A stretch of 8,493 nucleotides of DNA from Candidatus Methanomethylophilus sp. UBA78 (GCA_002503545.1 DARY01000016.1:1-8493), one strand, 5' to 3'. Shown: positions 1 to 6,941, numbered from the stretch's first letter. Notes: generated from the sequence alone by a model not told the origin. Made by a program: numbers and translations.

Positions 1-1
1 T

Positions 2-1825
2 GCGTTCTCCGAGTGCACGTCCCTTGCGACTGCCTCCATAGGCGACTCGGTCGCGACCATCGGAGACAGTTCGTTCTCCGGATGTGCCTCCCTGGAATCT
101 ATAATCATACCCGACTCGGTCAAGATCATCGGACACTATGCGTTCTCCGGATGTGCCTCCCTGGAATCTATAATCATACCCGACTCGGTCAAGATCGTCG
201 GAGACGGAACGTTCTCCGGGTGCACGTCCCTGGAATCCATAACCGTCGGAGACTCCAACCCGTCATACTCCTCCGAGGACGGCGTGCTGTTCAACAAGGA
301 CCGGACGGAACTGATACAGTACCCCGCCGGGAAGACCGACGGTTCGTACGCCATCCCCGGTTCGGTAGAGACCGTCAGGGACAATGCGTTCTACGGATGC
401 GGCTCCCTCTCGTACATCGTCATCCCCGACTCCGTCACCTACGTCGGATGGTACGCGTTCTACGGATGCGGCTCCCTGACGCGGGTCGTCGTCGGGGAGG
501 GCCTTTCCTGGCTCAATCCCCTGTCGTTCCCCTGCGGATTCTACGACGGGACGGGGAGGCAGCTGACCGCGGATGCCGCGGGCAACTCCTTCATCCTGGA
601 CGGCGGGAGGTACGTCGTCTGTCCGTCCGTCTCGTTCCGGACGGACGGGGGGACCGCGGTGCCGCCGATGGTGGAGAGGGCGGGCACCGCGATCCGTGCG
701 CCCGCCGATCCGGAAAGGGCCGGTTACGATTTCGCCGGATGGTTCGCCGACCCCTCCCTGACCGAGGAATACGTCTTCGCGGCGATGCCCGACGGGAAGA
801 CGACCGCGTACGCCAAATGGGAGCCGGAGCACTACGGGATCAGGTTCCTCTCCGACGGGTCGCTGTTCTGGACCGCAGAGGGGGTATACGGACAGCCCTT
901 CGCCGTGCCTTCCGCGGACCCGGTCAGGGAACCGACGGCGGACACCGTCTACACCTTCTCCGGCTGGGAGGGGTACACCGAGGGGATGCTCGCGGACGGC
1001 CCCCTGGAGTTCCATGCCGTGTTCGCCGCATCCCTCCGGGAGTACATCCTCGTGTTCACCTCCGGGGGCGTGACGGTGTCCGGCCATACGCTGCATTACG
1101 GCGACCCCGTGCCCGCCCCGGGGGAGACCCCCTCCAAGGCCCCCGATTCCCGTTACGAGTACGTGTTCTCGGGATGGGCCGGCTACACCGAGGGCATGAA
1201 GGTCACCGGGTCCGCGGAGTTCCCCGCCGTTTTCCTAAGGTACGCGGTGATCCAGAAGGATGATTCGGGCTCCTTCTCCGCGGACACCGACGGCGACCGC
1301 ATCGCCTTCACGGAGGAGAGGATGGCGGCCCTGGTCGGCGAATCCGGGAACGACCCCGCGGCGACGTTCGCGGTCTCCGTTGGGGGCGGTTCCGTCGTCT
1401 TCGACAACGCCGCCGTCAGGACCTTCGGCGCCGCCGCGGCGGAGCTGGTCCTGGACCGGCTGTCCCCCGGGGACCTGGACCCGGCGGTCAGGGATATCGT
1501 GGGCGACGGTCCCGTGTTCAGGATAACCTTCGGGGAAAACAGGGATTTCGGCGGAGGTACCGCGACCGTCACCGTACCGTACACGCTGGCACCGGGCAGG
1601 AGCGCCGGGAACCTGACGGTGTACCACATCGCGGACGGAAAGATAGCCGAGGAGATCCCATGCACTTACGTGGACGGGACCGTGACGTTCGTCACCGGCC
1701 ACTTCTCGGATTATGCGGTGGTGTACGTCGAGCCGGAGTTCCCGACCGCATCCGCCGCCATCGTCGCCGTCATTATACTGGCACTTCTCGGAGAAGCCCT
1801 TGTCGTCGGGAGAAGGCGCATCTGA
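2..1825 (+). CDS. BspA-type leucine-rich-repeat surface protein with InlB-like repeats and C-terminal membrane anchor (5' partial)
   Basis: The reading frame is open from base 2 to a TGA at 1823-1825 (607 visible residues); the start lies outside the window. Residues 2-85 and 130-175 are 23-residue BspA-type leucine-rich repeats with the pattern AFSGCxSLESIIIPDSVKxIG. The stretch between them carries the usual BspA insert (GVLFNKDRTELIQYP). Three modules follow, at about 211-274, 278-345 and 346-415. The first resembles the InlB/Listeria-Bacteroides repeat (YDFAGWF...TAYAKW). The other two share the pattern FSGWxGYTEGM...FxAVF. A beta-rich region ends in TVTFVTGHFSDYAVVYV, a motif I recall from similar repeat proteins. 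Residues 583-603 form one hydrophobic helix followed by RRR, so the bulk should be outside the cell with the C-terminus anchored in the membrane. Related proteins are adhesins or carbohydrate- and protein-binding surface proteins; the ligand here is unknown. Confidence 0.9.
   Translation, partial: AFSECTSLATASIGDSVATIGDSSFSGCASLESIIIPDSVKIIGHYAFSGCASLESIIIPDSVKIVGDGTFSGCTSLESITVGDSNPSYSSEDGVLFNKDRTELIQYPAGKTDGSYAIPGSVETVRDNAFYGCGSLSYIVIPDSVTYVGWYAFYGCGSLTRVVVGEGLSWLNPLSFPCGFYDGTGRQLTADAAGNSFILDGGRYVVCPSVSFRTDGGTAVPPMVERAGTAIRAPADPERAGYDFAGWFADPSLTEEYVFAAMPDGKTTAYAKWEPEHYGIRFLSDGSLFWTAEGVYGQPFAVPSADPVREPTADTVYTFSGWEGYTEGMLADGPLEFHAVFAASLREYILVFTSGGVTVSGHTLHYGDPVPAPGETPSKAPDSRYEYVFSGWAGYTEGMKVTGSAEFPAVFLRYAVIQKDDSGSFSADTDGDRIAFTEERMAALVGESGNDPAATFAVSVGGGSVVFDNAAVRTFGAAAAELVLDRLSPGDLDPAVRDIVGDGPVFRITFGENRDFGGGTATVTVPYTLAPGRSAGNLTVYHIADGKIAEEIPCTYVDGTVTFVTGHFSDYAVVYVEPEFPTASAAIVAVIILALLGEALVVGRRRI
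5..256 (+). repeat. Tandem 69-bp coding repeats (leucine-rich-repeat units)
   Basis: Units of 69 bp (23 codons) begin at 5, 74, 143 and 212; the fourth decays into the BspA insert. The units at 74 and 143 are identical over their first 54 bases, then differ by one base (ATC versus GTC) before the next GGA codon. The first and fourth units are clearly more diverged. A second pair with the same 69-bp period starts at 389 and 458. Such DNA-level identity points to recent duplication or gene conversion inside the gene rather than to protein-level selection alone. Confidence 0.9.
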
Positions 1826-2055
1826 AAGGCACGACCGGGGCCCGGAGACCGCACCATACTCCCAAACACCTTCCCCCTTTCACTCCGAACCGACTATCCC
1901 CCATCGCCGCGATGTGCCAGATGTACCATTTGGATAGCGTGCCCTGGAACTGCGATGTGCAATGACCGACTCGGTCTCATAAAACCGAGGATGGAACGGA
2001 GGCTTGGAAAAACCCGCCGGAGAAGTCCCGACGGGATCGGATTTAGGAATCTGGG
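1826..2055. other. Convergent intergenic region between surface protein and purF
   Basis: This 230-bp gap separates two genes that read toward each other. I see no convincing ORF, tRNA or promoter in it. It contains the purF terminator (2008-2035) and a small inverted repeat, CTCGGT at 1970-1975 with ACCGAG at 1984-1989 around an 8-base loop. For the plus-strand surface gene only a weak pyrimidine-rich tract (CCTTCCCCCTTT, 1869-1880) could act as a termination site. Confidence 0.6.
2008..2035 (-). terminator. Hairpin plus T-run terminator of purF
   Basis: Read on the minus strand, CCCGTCGG (2035-2028), a 7-base loop (2027-2021) and CCGGCGGG (2020-2013) form an 8-bp stem with a single G-U pair, followed at once by TTTTT (2012-2008). 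The hairpin starts about 20 bases past the purF stop codon. The form is that of a bacterial intrinsic terminator. In archaea the T-run alone may be enough, so the contribution of the stem is uncertain. Confidence 0.7.
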
Positions 2056-3468
2056 TCACTCGAACTTGCCGTCGGTGATCTTGCTCTGGAACCTCTCCTC
2101 CTCGCCGTCGATGCGGGTAGGATACTTCCCGTTGATGCACGCGAGGCAGAGATCGTCCTTGGGTTTGCCGATGGCCTCGACCAACCCCTCGATGCTTATA
2201 TATCCCAGACTGTCCGCGCCGATTATCTCGCGTATCTCCTCTATGGTATGCTTGTCGGCGATGAACTGGTCCCTGGTCTTCATGTCGACGCCGTAGTAGC
2301 AGGGAGCGATGATGGGCGGGCATCCGATCCTGACGTGGACCTCGGTCGCCCCCGCGTTCCTGAGCATTCCCACCAGCTGCTTGAGGGTCGTACCCCTGAC
2401 GATGGAGTCGTCGACGATGAGGATCCTCTTACCGGCCACGGTGCTCTTGATGGGGTTCATCTTCGTGGACACGGCCTTCTCCCTCTCCTTCTGGTCGGGG
2501 AGGATGAAGGTCCTCTCGGCGAACCTGTTCTTCATGAAGCCCTCCTCGTAGGGGATGCCGGATTTGTTGGAGAACCCTATCGCGTGGGCCCTTCCGGAGT
2601 CGGGGATGGGCATGACTATGTCGACGTCGGCGGGATGCTCCCTCGCCAGGATCTCCCCTATCCTCCTCCTGACGTCGTATACCTCGCGGCCGTCCATGAT
2701 GGTGTCGGGCCTCGCGAAGTAGACCCACTCGAACATGCAGTGGGCCGGCTGGCACTTCACCTTGGGCAGATAGGATTTGAAAGAATCCTGGAGGATCTCG
2801 ACGATCTCGCCGGGGGCGACGTCCCTGACGACCTCCCCGCCCAGGGCGTCCACGGCCGCACTCTCGGAGGCGATCATGTAGCCTCCGTCGATCTTCCCGA
2901 TGATGAGGGGGCGGATCCCGTGGGGGTCCCTGATGCCGAAGAGCCTGCCGTTGACCATGAGCGCCAGGGCGTAGGCCCCGTCGATCTCGCCCATGGTGGC
3001 CCTTATGGCCAGGATCGCATCGCTGTTCTGGCCCAGGTACTTGTTGAGAATGTTGATGATGAGCTCGGTGTCGGAGTCGGTCTGGAAGACGGCGCCGGAC
3101 TCCAGGTACTTCTTCTTGACCTTGTCGTAGTTGGTGAGGTCGCCGTTGTGGGCGATGGCGATCATACCGGCACCGGTGACCATGGTCATGGGCTGGGCGT
3201 TCTTGACCCCCTTCCCTCCGGTGGTCGCATATCTGACGTGCCCTATACCGACGTTGCCGACGCACGATTTTATGCTGTCCTTGGGGATAGCACTCTGGAC
3301 GAGACCGGCTCCCTTGACGGTATGGATTTCCATACCGTCGAAAACGGAGACGCCGGCGCTGTCCTGTCCGCGGTTCTGAATGATCATCAGGGTCTTCTGC
3401 AACGATGAGACTACGTTATGGTTGGCATTGATGCCGATTACGCCGCAGTAGTGCCGAGGGCCCGACAT
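2056..3468 (-). CDS. purF: Amidophosphoribosyltransferase (glutamine PRPP amidotransferase)
   Basis: This enzyme catalyses the first committed step of purine synthesis: PRPP plus glutamine gives 5-phosphoribosylamine. The 470 residues match the usual family length. A 7-residue propeptide precedes the nucleophile Cys8 (CGVIGI), which begins an N-terminal glutaminase domain with RGQDSAG (34-40 region), GHVRYATTG, HNGDL and RDPHGIRPL (180-188). The phosphoribosyltransferase domain carries the PRPP loop ILIVDDSIVRGTT (349-361). Cys244, Cys390 and the pair Cys441/Cys444 (CLAC) sit where the Bacillus subtilis enzyme binds a [4Fe-4S] cluster, so this is probably the oxygen-sensitive iron-sulfur type, as expected in an anaerobe. 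It starts 21 bp after L37e, with a weak GTGA Shine-Dalgarno element, and probably shares the LSm promoter. It ends in TGA. Confidence 0.97.
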   Translation of the reverse strand: MSGPRHYCGVIGINANHNVVSSLQKTLMIIQNRGQDSAGVSVFDGMEIHTVKGAGLVQSAIPKDSIKSCVGNVGIGHVRYATTGGKGVKNAQPMTMVTGAGMIAIAHNGDLTNYDKVKKKYLESGAVFQTDSDTELIINILNKYLGQNSDAILAIRATMGEIDGAYALALMVNGRLFGIRDPHGIRPLIIGKIDGGYMIASESAAVDALGGEVVRDVAPGEIVEILQDSFKSYLPKVKCQPAHCMFEWVYFARPDTIMDGREVYDVRRRIGEILAREHPADVDIVMPIPDSGRAHAIGFSNKSGIPYEEGFMKNRFAERTFILPDQKEREKAVSTKMNPIKSTVAGKRILIVDDSIVRGTTLKQLVGMLRNAGATEVHVRIGCPPIIAPCYYGVDMKTRDQFIADKHTIEEIREIIGADSLGYISIEGLVEAIGKPKDDLCLACINGKYPTRIDGEEERFQSKITDGKFE

Positions 3469-3489
3469 TTTTTCACGTTATGGATCTTT

Positions 3490-3660
3490 TCACTCGCGAA
3501 GTTTGGCCCAAGTGTAGGACCTCATCCTTGCGGTCTTGCCGTATCCGCAGGAAGCGCAAACTCCCTTCCTGACGTTGTACGAGCGTTTCCCGCACCTGCG
3601 GCAGGGAATGTGCGTCTTGTACTTGTTGTGCCTTCCCTGTGCTGCTGTTCCTGCTCCCAT
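3490..3660 (-). CDS. rpl37e: 50S ribosomal protein L37e
   Basis: This 56-residue basic protein begins MGAGTAAQGRHNKYKTHIPC and ends in TWAKLRE, a strong match to archaeal L37e. Two CxxC pairs, Cys20/Cys23 and Cys35/Cys38, form the zinc ribbon. It binds 23S rRNA in the large subunit; the family is found in archaea and eukaryotes but not in bacteria. The ATG is preceded by AAGGAGAG (3674-3667), whose first two A bases are part of the TAA stop codon of LSm. Only 12 bp separate the two genes, so translation is probably coupled. The stop is TGA at 3492-3490, with purF 21 bp downstream. Confidence 0.96.
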   Translation of the reverse strand: MGAGTAAQGRHNKYKTHIPCRRCGKRSYNVRKGVCASCGYGKTARMRSYTWAKLRE

Positions 3661-3666
3661 TTTAAT

Positions 3667-3674
3667 CTCTCCTT
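3667..3674 (-). promoter_or_regulatory. Ribosome binding site of L37e overlapping the LSm stop codon
   Basis: On the minus strand the sequence reads TAAGGAGAGATTAAAATG. The stop codon of LSm (TAA) runs directly into AGGAG, which lies 8 bases ahead of the L37e ATG. This fixes the L37e start and suggests that a ribosome finishing LSm can reinitiate on L37e. Confidence 0.8.
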
Positions 3675-3915
3675 ATGGTGATATGTAGATGACATTGTCT
3701 CCGCGGACAATGATCGTGGCCGTCTTCCCTACGCTCTCCCCGGACACCAGTTCCTCCGCGTTCTTCAGAACCAGGTTCATGTGGGGGTCGTAGCCGTCCA
3801 GCACACCTCTGTACTCCCTCTTGCCCTTGAGCGTGACGATGACGTTCTTGCCGATCGCCTGTTTCAGGATATCGAGAGGTTTTACTGCCAGAATAGCCAC
3901 CTTTTGACATCCCAT
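3673..3915 (-). CDS. Sm-like archaeal protein (LSm / SmAP)
   Basis: This 80-residue protein has the full Sm fold and normal family length. The Sm1 motif spans about 24-57 (NVIVTLKGKREYRGVLDGYD, then HMNLVL), and Sm2 is IIVRGDNVIYI at about 68-78. The uridine-binding residues of archaeal Sm proteins, His45 and Asn47 in the HMN motif and the RGD at 71-73, are all present. Known relatives form heptameric rings that bind U-rich RNA and are linked to RNA processing. The gene is first of an LSm, L37e, purF group; LSm next to L37e is a familiar archaeal arrangement. The chosen ATG at 3915 has GTGA 7 bases upstream and follows a TATA-like element. The N-terminus MGCQKVAILAV is slightly longer than the conserved core. 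This is the only gene here ending in TAA. Confidence 0.95.
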   Translation of the reverse strand: MGCQKVAILAVKPLDILKQAIGKNVIVTLKGKREYRGVLDGYDPHMNLVLKNAEELVSGESVGKTATIIVRGDNVIYISP

Positions 3916-3950
3916 ACTGGAGTCACTATTTTAAGGTTGTTGTCTCCTGA

Positions 3951-3960
3951 TATTATATAG
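3951..3960 (-). promoter_or_regulatory. TATA-like promoter of the LSm-L37e-purF group
   Basis: The minus strand reads CTATATAATA here, in an AT-rich island within otherwise GC-rich DNA, in the 50-bp gap between the YkgJ-type gene and LSm. With the usual archaeal spacing of about 25 bases, transcription would start near 3930 and give a leader of about 15 nt. I see no clear purine-rich BRE element upstream. Confidence 0.65.
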
Positions 3961-3965
3961 GGACA

Positions 3966-5090
3966 TCATACGAACGCGCCTATGGCCGGTGCGTCCAGAC
4001 GGTCCATGTCATAGAATATTATGGCCTCCCTCACGCCCCTGGCCCCGAAGCCGGTCCCGAAGAAACGGTCGAGCAGGGCGACCCTCCACATGATGTCGAG
4101 GACCGCCGTGGCGAGGCTGCCGTAGTAGGCGTTGGACAGGTCGTCCTCGTAGCCGTTGGCATCCACGAGGTAGTAGACCGAGCCCATGAAACTGTCCCTC
4201 CCGTTCAATATACCCAGATAGTCGGAGAGGACCTTCCTGCCCTCGTCGTTGAGGGGCTTTATCGATATCTCGGAGGCGTCGGCCATGCCCTTGTGGTGGA
4301 ACTCTCCGTCGTCCCCCAGGGTCATCCACTCTATCCTCCCGCCGTCGACGGAGAACATGTTCCAGGACAGGTCCTCGGCACTGTAGACCGGCATACCCAG
4401 CGGGTCGTCGCTCGACAGCGATTCCAGGGCCGTCTCCCGGGCGGCGTCGTTGAGGTCGGCGAGGTCGTACTTCTCGTCCCTTCTGGCACCCGATATGGAG
4501 ACCTGCGGCTCCACCTCGGCCATGCTGAGGATCCTGCTTATGAACCCCAGGTCGGTGAAGTCCTCGATATGCTCCGCCGCCGTCAGCCTGAGGAGCTCCG
4601 GGTCGGCCATCACACCCGCGGCGCGGGCGTTGTCGTAGAACTCGGCGTAGACGGCGGAGGCCTCGGCCAGAGCCTGTTCCAGACGTCCCCCGGCGGCCGC
4701 CACGATCTGCTTCGCCTCGGCGAGGGCGTCGGTCCCCCTGCCGGTCCAGAGGCCGCGGCACGAGAGGTCCAGCTCCACCTTGACGCGGTCGGAGACGTAT
4801 AGATGGTACGGGAACTGCCTGCAGTAGGTGGTCCTGTGGTCGTACACCTTGCAGCGCCTGCAGCCGTCGAGGAAGACGCAGGAGCCCCTGCCCTTCTTGA
4901 GTGCCAGCGCGAAGTACTGCTCGGGTCCGCGGCTCTTCACCAGGCTCTCGGGGTGGTTCTTCCTGAAGAACTGCCTCTCCTGGGGGAGGACCTCCGGCTG
5001 GCACAGGCAGCACATGCCGCACCCGTCAATGCATTCGGCCTTCCTTCCCTCAACTTCCGAGTAATCGACTTCGTAATCGGCCACAGACAT
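3966..5090 (-). CDS. YkgJ-type cysteine-cluster protein with long uncharacterised C-terminal region
   Basis: The N-terminal ~115 residues match the YkgJ / CxxCxxCC family, thought to bind zinc or iron-sulfur. Cys20, 24, 27, 28 and 30 (CIDGCGMCCLC) are followed by Cys71, 77, 80 and 90 (CVFLDGCRRC, then TTYCRQFPY) and Cys111. The remaining ~260 residues are acidic and aromatic with no cysteines and no motif I recognise; many YkgJ proteins are only about 100-250 residues long, so this is a long member. No signal peptide or membrane segment is visible. It is the last gene of the five-gene operon, and its first 13 codons overlap the end of pyrC by 41 bp. The ATG follows GGGGAAGG directly, and an in-frame GTG at codon 3 is an alternative start. 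No in-frame ATG exists between the overlap and the first cysteines. The molecular function is unknown. Confidence 0.82.
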   Translation of the reverse strand: MSVADYEVDYSEVEGRKAECIDGCGMCCLCQPEVLPQERQFFRKNHPESLVKSRGPEQYFALALKKGRGSCVFLDGCRRCKVYDHRTTYCRQFPYHLYVSDRVKVELDLSCRGLWTGRGTDALAEAKQIVAAAGGRLEQALAEASAVYAEFYDNARAAGVMADPELLRLTAAEHIEDFTDLGFISRILSMAEVEPQVSISGARRDEKYDLADLNDAARETALESLSSDDPLGMPVYSAEDLSWNMFSVDGGRIEWMTLGDDGEFHHKGMADASEISIKPLNDEGRKVLSDYLGILNGRDSFMGSVYYLVDANGYEDDLSNAYYGSLATAVLDIMWRVALLDRFFGTGFGARGVREAIIFYDMDRLDAPAIGAFV

Positions 5091-6351
5091 CCTTCCCCAT
5101 CGGTTCGCCGCACGGCTCCCCTTCCTTGACCTGTACCTGCCCCCTTATTATAACGGTATCGGGGAACACGGCCCTCATGCCGTGGTAGGGGCTGAAACCC
5201 GCCTTGGAATGCAGTCTCCTCTGGTCGATCTCGGTGACCTTCCTCATGTCGAAGATGGAGAAGTCCGCATCGTACCCAACAGCGATCCTGCCCTTGGGGA
5301 CGGAGAACACCTCCCCGGGCCTCTCGGCCCCCATCGCGACCGCCTGGGACATGCCTATGGTACCTGAACGTACCATCTCCATGACCATCGGCACGGTCGT
5401 CTCCACGCCGGGGATCCCGCCCGGGGCGGAATCGAAATCGCGGGTCTTCTCCTCGAGGGTGTGGGGGGCGTGGTCGGTCCCGAACATGGCGATCTCCCCG
5501 CGCAGGAAGCTCTGGTACAATGCGTCCCTGGTGGCCCTGTCCCTTATCGGCGGGTTGGTCTTGTAGACGGCCGAGGTGTTCCTGGAGGCCTCGAAGAGCA
5601 GGTGGTGCATGGTCACCTCGGTGGTGAAGCCGAGGGAGGCCGCCGACCTGACCTGTTCGGCGTTGGTGCAGTGGCATATGTTGATCCTGTTGGTCCCGCT
5701 GTAACGTGCCAGACGTCTCAGGGCGGAGAACTCGGCCTCCACCGGGCGGTTGCGCAGATGGTCCTGGCAGTTCCTCTCCGCCTCCCTGCCTATGAGCCTG
5801 TCGTCCTCGGCGTGCACGCTCACCACCTTGCCGGTGCCGGCCACCTCGGCCATGACGGGGGCGATCTCCTCATCGTCGTTCATCAGGATGTTCCCGGTGG
5901 TGGAACCCATGAAAAGTTTGAATGCTGGCACATGCGGGGCGAGCAGGGCGGCGCTGCAGTTGGGGGTCAGCGCGGCGAACAGACCGTAGTCCACGAAGGC
6001 CCTGCCGCTGACGATGCGCTTCTTGTCCATCAGCGTCTGCACGTCCGTGACGGGGGGTTTGGTGTTGGGCATGTCCAGGACGCACGTCACGCCGCCGCAG
6101 ACCGCGGACGTCGTCCCGGTGCGGAAATCCTCCTTGGAGGTCATGCCGGGGTCGCGCAGATGGACATGGGGGTCCATGAATCCGGGGAGGACCGTCATGC
6201 TGGTGCCCAGGTCTATCCTCTCGTCCCCTCCGGAGACCATCCTGCCGACCGAGATGATCCTGCCGTCGGCTATGCCGACCTCGGTGTAACGCAGCTCCCC
6301 GTCGACGAACATGCGGCCGCAGATCACCGTCTCCGGCTCGGTGCGGGTCAT
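5050..6351 (-). CDS. pyrC: Dihydroorotase
   Basis: This enzyme cyclises N-carbamoyl-L-aspartate to dihydroorotate, the third step of pyrimidine synthesis. The 433 residues fit class I dihydroorotases of the amidohydrolase superfamily. Metal-site residues visible are His62 and His64 (DPHVHLRDPG), Lys145 (FKLFMG, the likely carboxylated lysine), His180 (VSVHAED), His227 (NICHCTN) and Asp293 (FGTDHAPHTLEEK). The start MTRTEPE is chosen because its ATG overlaps the AMMECR1 TGA as ATGA, with GGAGAGGT (6368-6361) 9 bases upstream. The frame stays open farther 5', but that part is AMMECR1 read in another frame. The C-terminus overlaps the next gene by 41 bp. Allantoinase or hydantoinase activity is a less likely alternative, since no neighbouring gene of those pathways is present. 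Confidence 0.94.
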   Translation of the reverse strand: MTRTEPETVICGRMFVDGELRYTEVGIADGRIISVGRMVSGGDERIDLGTSMTVLPGFMDPHVHLRDPGMTSKEDFRTGTTSAVCGGVTCVLDMPNTKPPVTDVQTLMDKKRIVSGRAFVDYGLFAALTPNCSAALLAPHVPAFKLFMGSTTGNILMNDDEEIAPVMAEVAGTGKVVSVHAEDDRLIGREAERNCQDHLRNRPVEAEFSALRRLARYSGTNRINICHCTNAEQVRSAASLGFTTEVTMHHLLFEASRNTSAVYKTNPPIRDRATRDALYQSFLRGEIAMFGTDHAPHTLEEKTRDFDSAPGGIPGVETTVPMVMEMVRSGTIGMSQAVAMGAERPGEVFSVPKGRIAVGYDADFSIFDMRKVTEIDQRRLHSKAGFSPYHGMRAVFPDTVIIRGQVQVKEGEPCGEPMGKDVCGRLRSRLLGS

Positions 6352-6941
6352 CTGCCGACTACCTCTCCGCCGGGAGACGTCTCCGCGAACGCCTCGCCCT
6401 GGAACTTCTCGAACTCCAGCGCCCCGGACTTCCATCCGTCGGGCTGCAGACCGGCCTTCATGCAGAGATTGCCGAGGTACTCCTTGATATCCCATCCCTG
6501 CTCGAGGGGGACCTGCGGCAGGTAGACGGCGCTGTAGCGCCTGTAGCTGACCGCGAGACCGTCCCTGCCTATCTCGATCTGGGACTTCAGCTCCTCCTCC
6601 GAACCGTAGCGTATGGGCACCGGTTCCGTGAGGACGGTGACCTCGAAGGTGCATCTCCTGGCCTGGTCCGGGCGGAGCCGGGGGAAACGCGGGTCGTTGC
6701 AGGCGCCCCTGGCGGCCAGCGGGAGCGACTGGGACAGCGGCATGAGGGCCCGCGGGTACCCTATGCATCCCCTGAGGATCCCCGATGGGTACTCCGACAC
6801 GGTCACGAAAACCCCGTTGGTGCGTCCGAACGACTCCGGGAGACTGACCTCAATCTCCCTGTCCTCCGTCTCGGCCTCGGCGACGGCACGGGCGGTCCTG
6901 ACCGCCAGCACCCCGTCCTCCTGGGACAGTATCCCGCCCAT
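6348..6941 (-). CDS. AMMECR1 domain protein
   Basis: This 197-residue protein spans the whole AMMECR1 family length. The signature LRGCIGYPRALMPL at 56-69 is intact, followed by NDPRFPRL (82-89), FEVTVLTEP (99-107) and the conserved end region LPQVPLEQGWDIKEYLGNLC (141-160), then the family-like AFAET. The family occurs across archaea, bacteria and eukaryotes. The biochemical role is not settled, although the invariant LRGCIG motif has been taken as a possible active or binding site. It starts 1 bp after the stop of the coiled-coil gene and overlaps pyrC by 4 bp, so it sits inside a coupled operon. Archaeal AMMECR1 genes are often near a radical-SAM or Memo-type gene; none is in this window. 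Confidence 0.93.
   Translation of the reverse strand: MGGILSQEDGVLAVRTARAVAEAETEDREIEVSLPESFGRTNGVFVTVSEYPSGILRGCIGYPRALMPLSQSLPLAARGACNDPRFPRLRPDQARRCTFEVTVLTEPVPIRYGSEEELKSQIEIGRDGLAVSYRRYSAVYLPQVPLEQGWDIKEYLGNLCMKAGLQPDGWKSGALEFEKFQGEAFAETSPGGEVVGR

Noticed and set aside
5..256. Regularly spaced repeats as a CRISPR array
   Set aside because: The repeats are in frame, contiguous without spacers, and encode leucine-rich-repeat units.
13..1263. Plus-strand ORF of 416 codons in another frame of the surface protein
   Set aside because: The arginine-rich, low-complexity product results from reading the repeat gene out of frame; the frame open from base 2 contains all recognisable domains.
1826..2055. 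A tRNA or other structured RNA gene in the convergent gap
   Set aside because: I found no cloverleaf, T-loop (GGTTCGAAT-like) or box C/D signature; only the terminator and one small stem are visible.
2248..3408. Long plus-strand ORF (386 codons) opposite purF
   Set aside because: It is the antisense of a clear purF gene. Its Val/Gly/Asp-rich product has no recognisable family, and high GC readily produces such shadow frames.
6352..6768. N-terminal extension of dihydroorotase
   Set aside because: This open stretch is AMMECR1 sequence read in another frame. The dihydroorotase domain starts at the ATG overlapping the AMMECR1 stop, with its own ribosome site.
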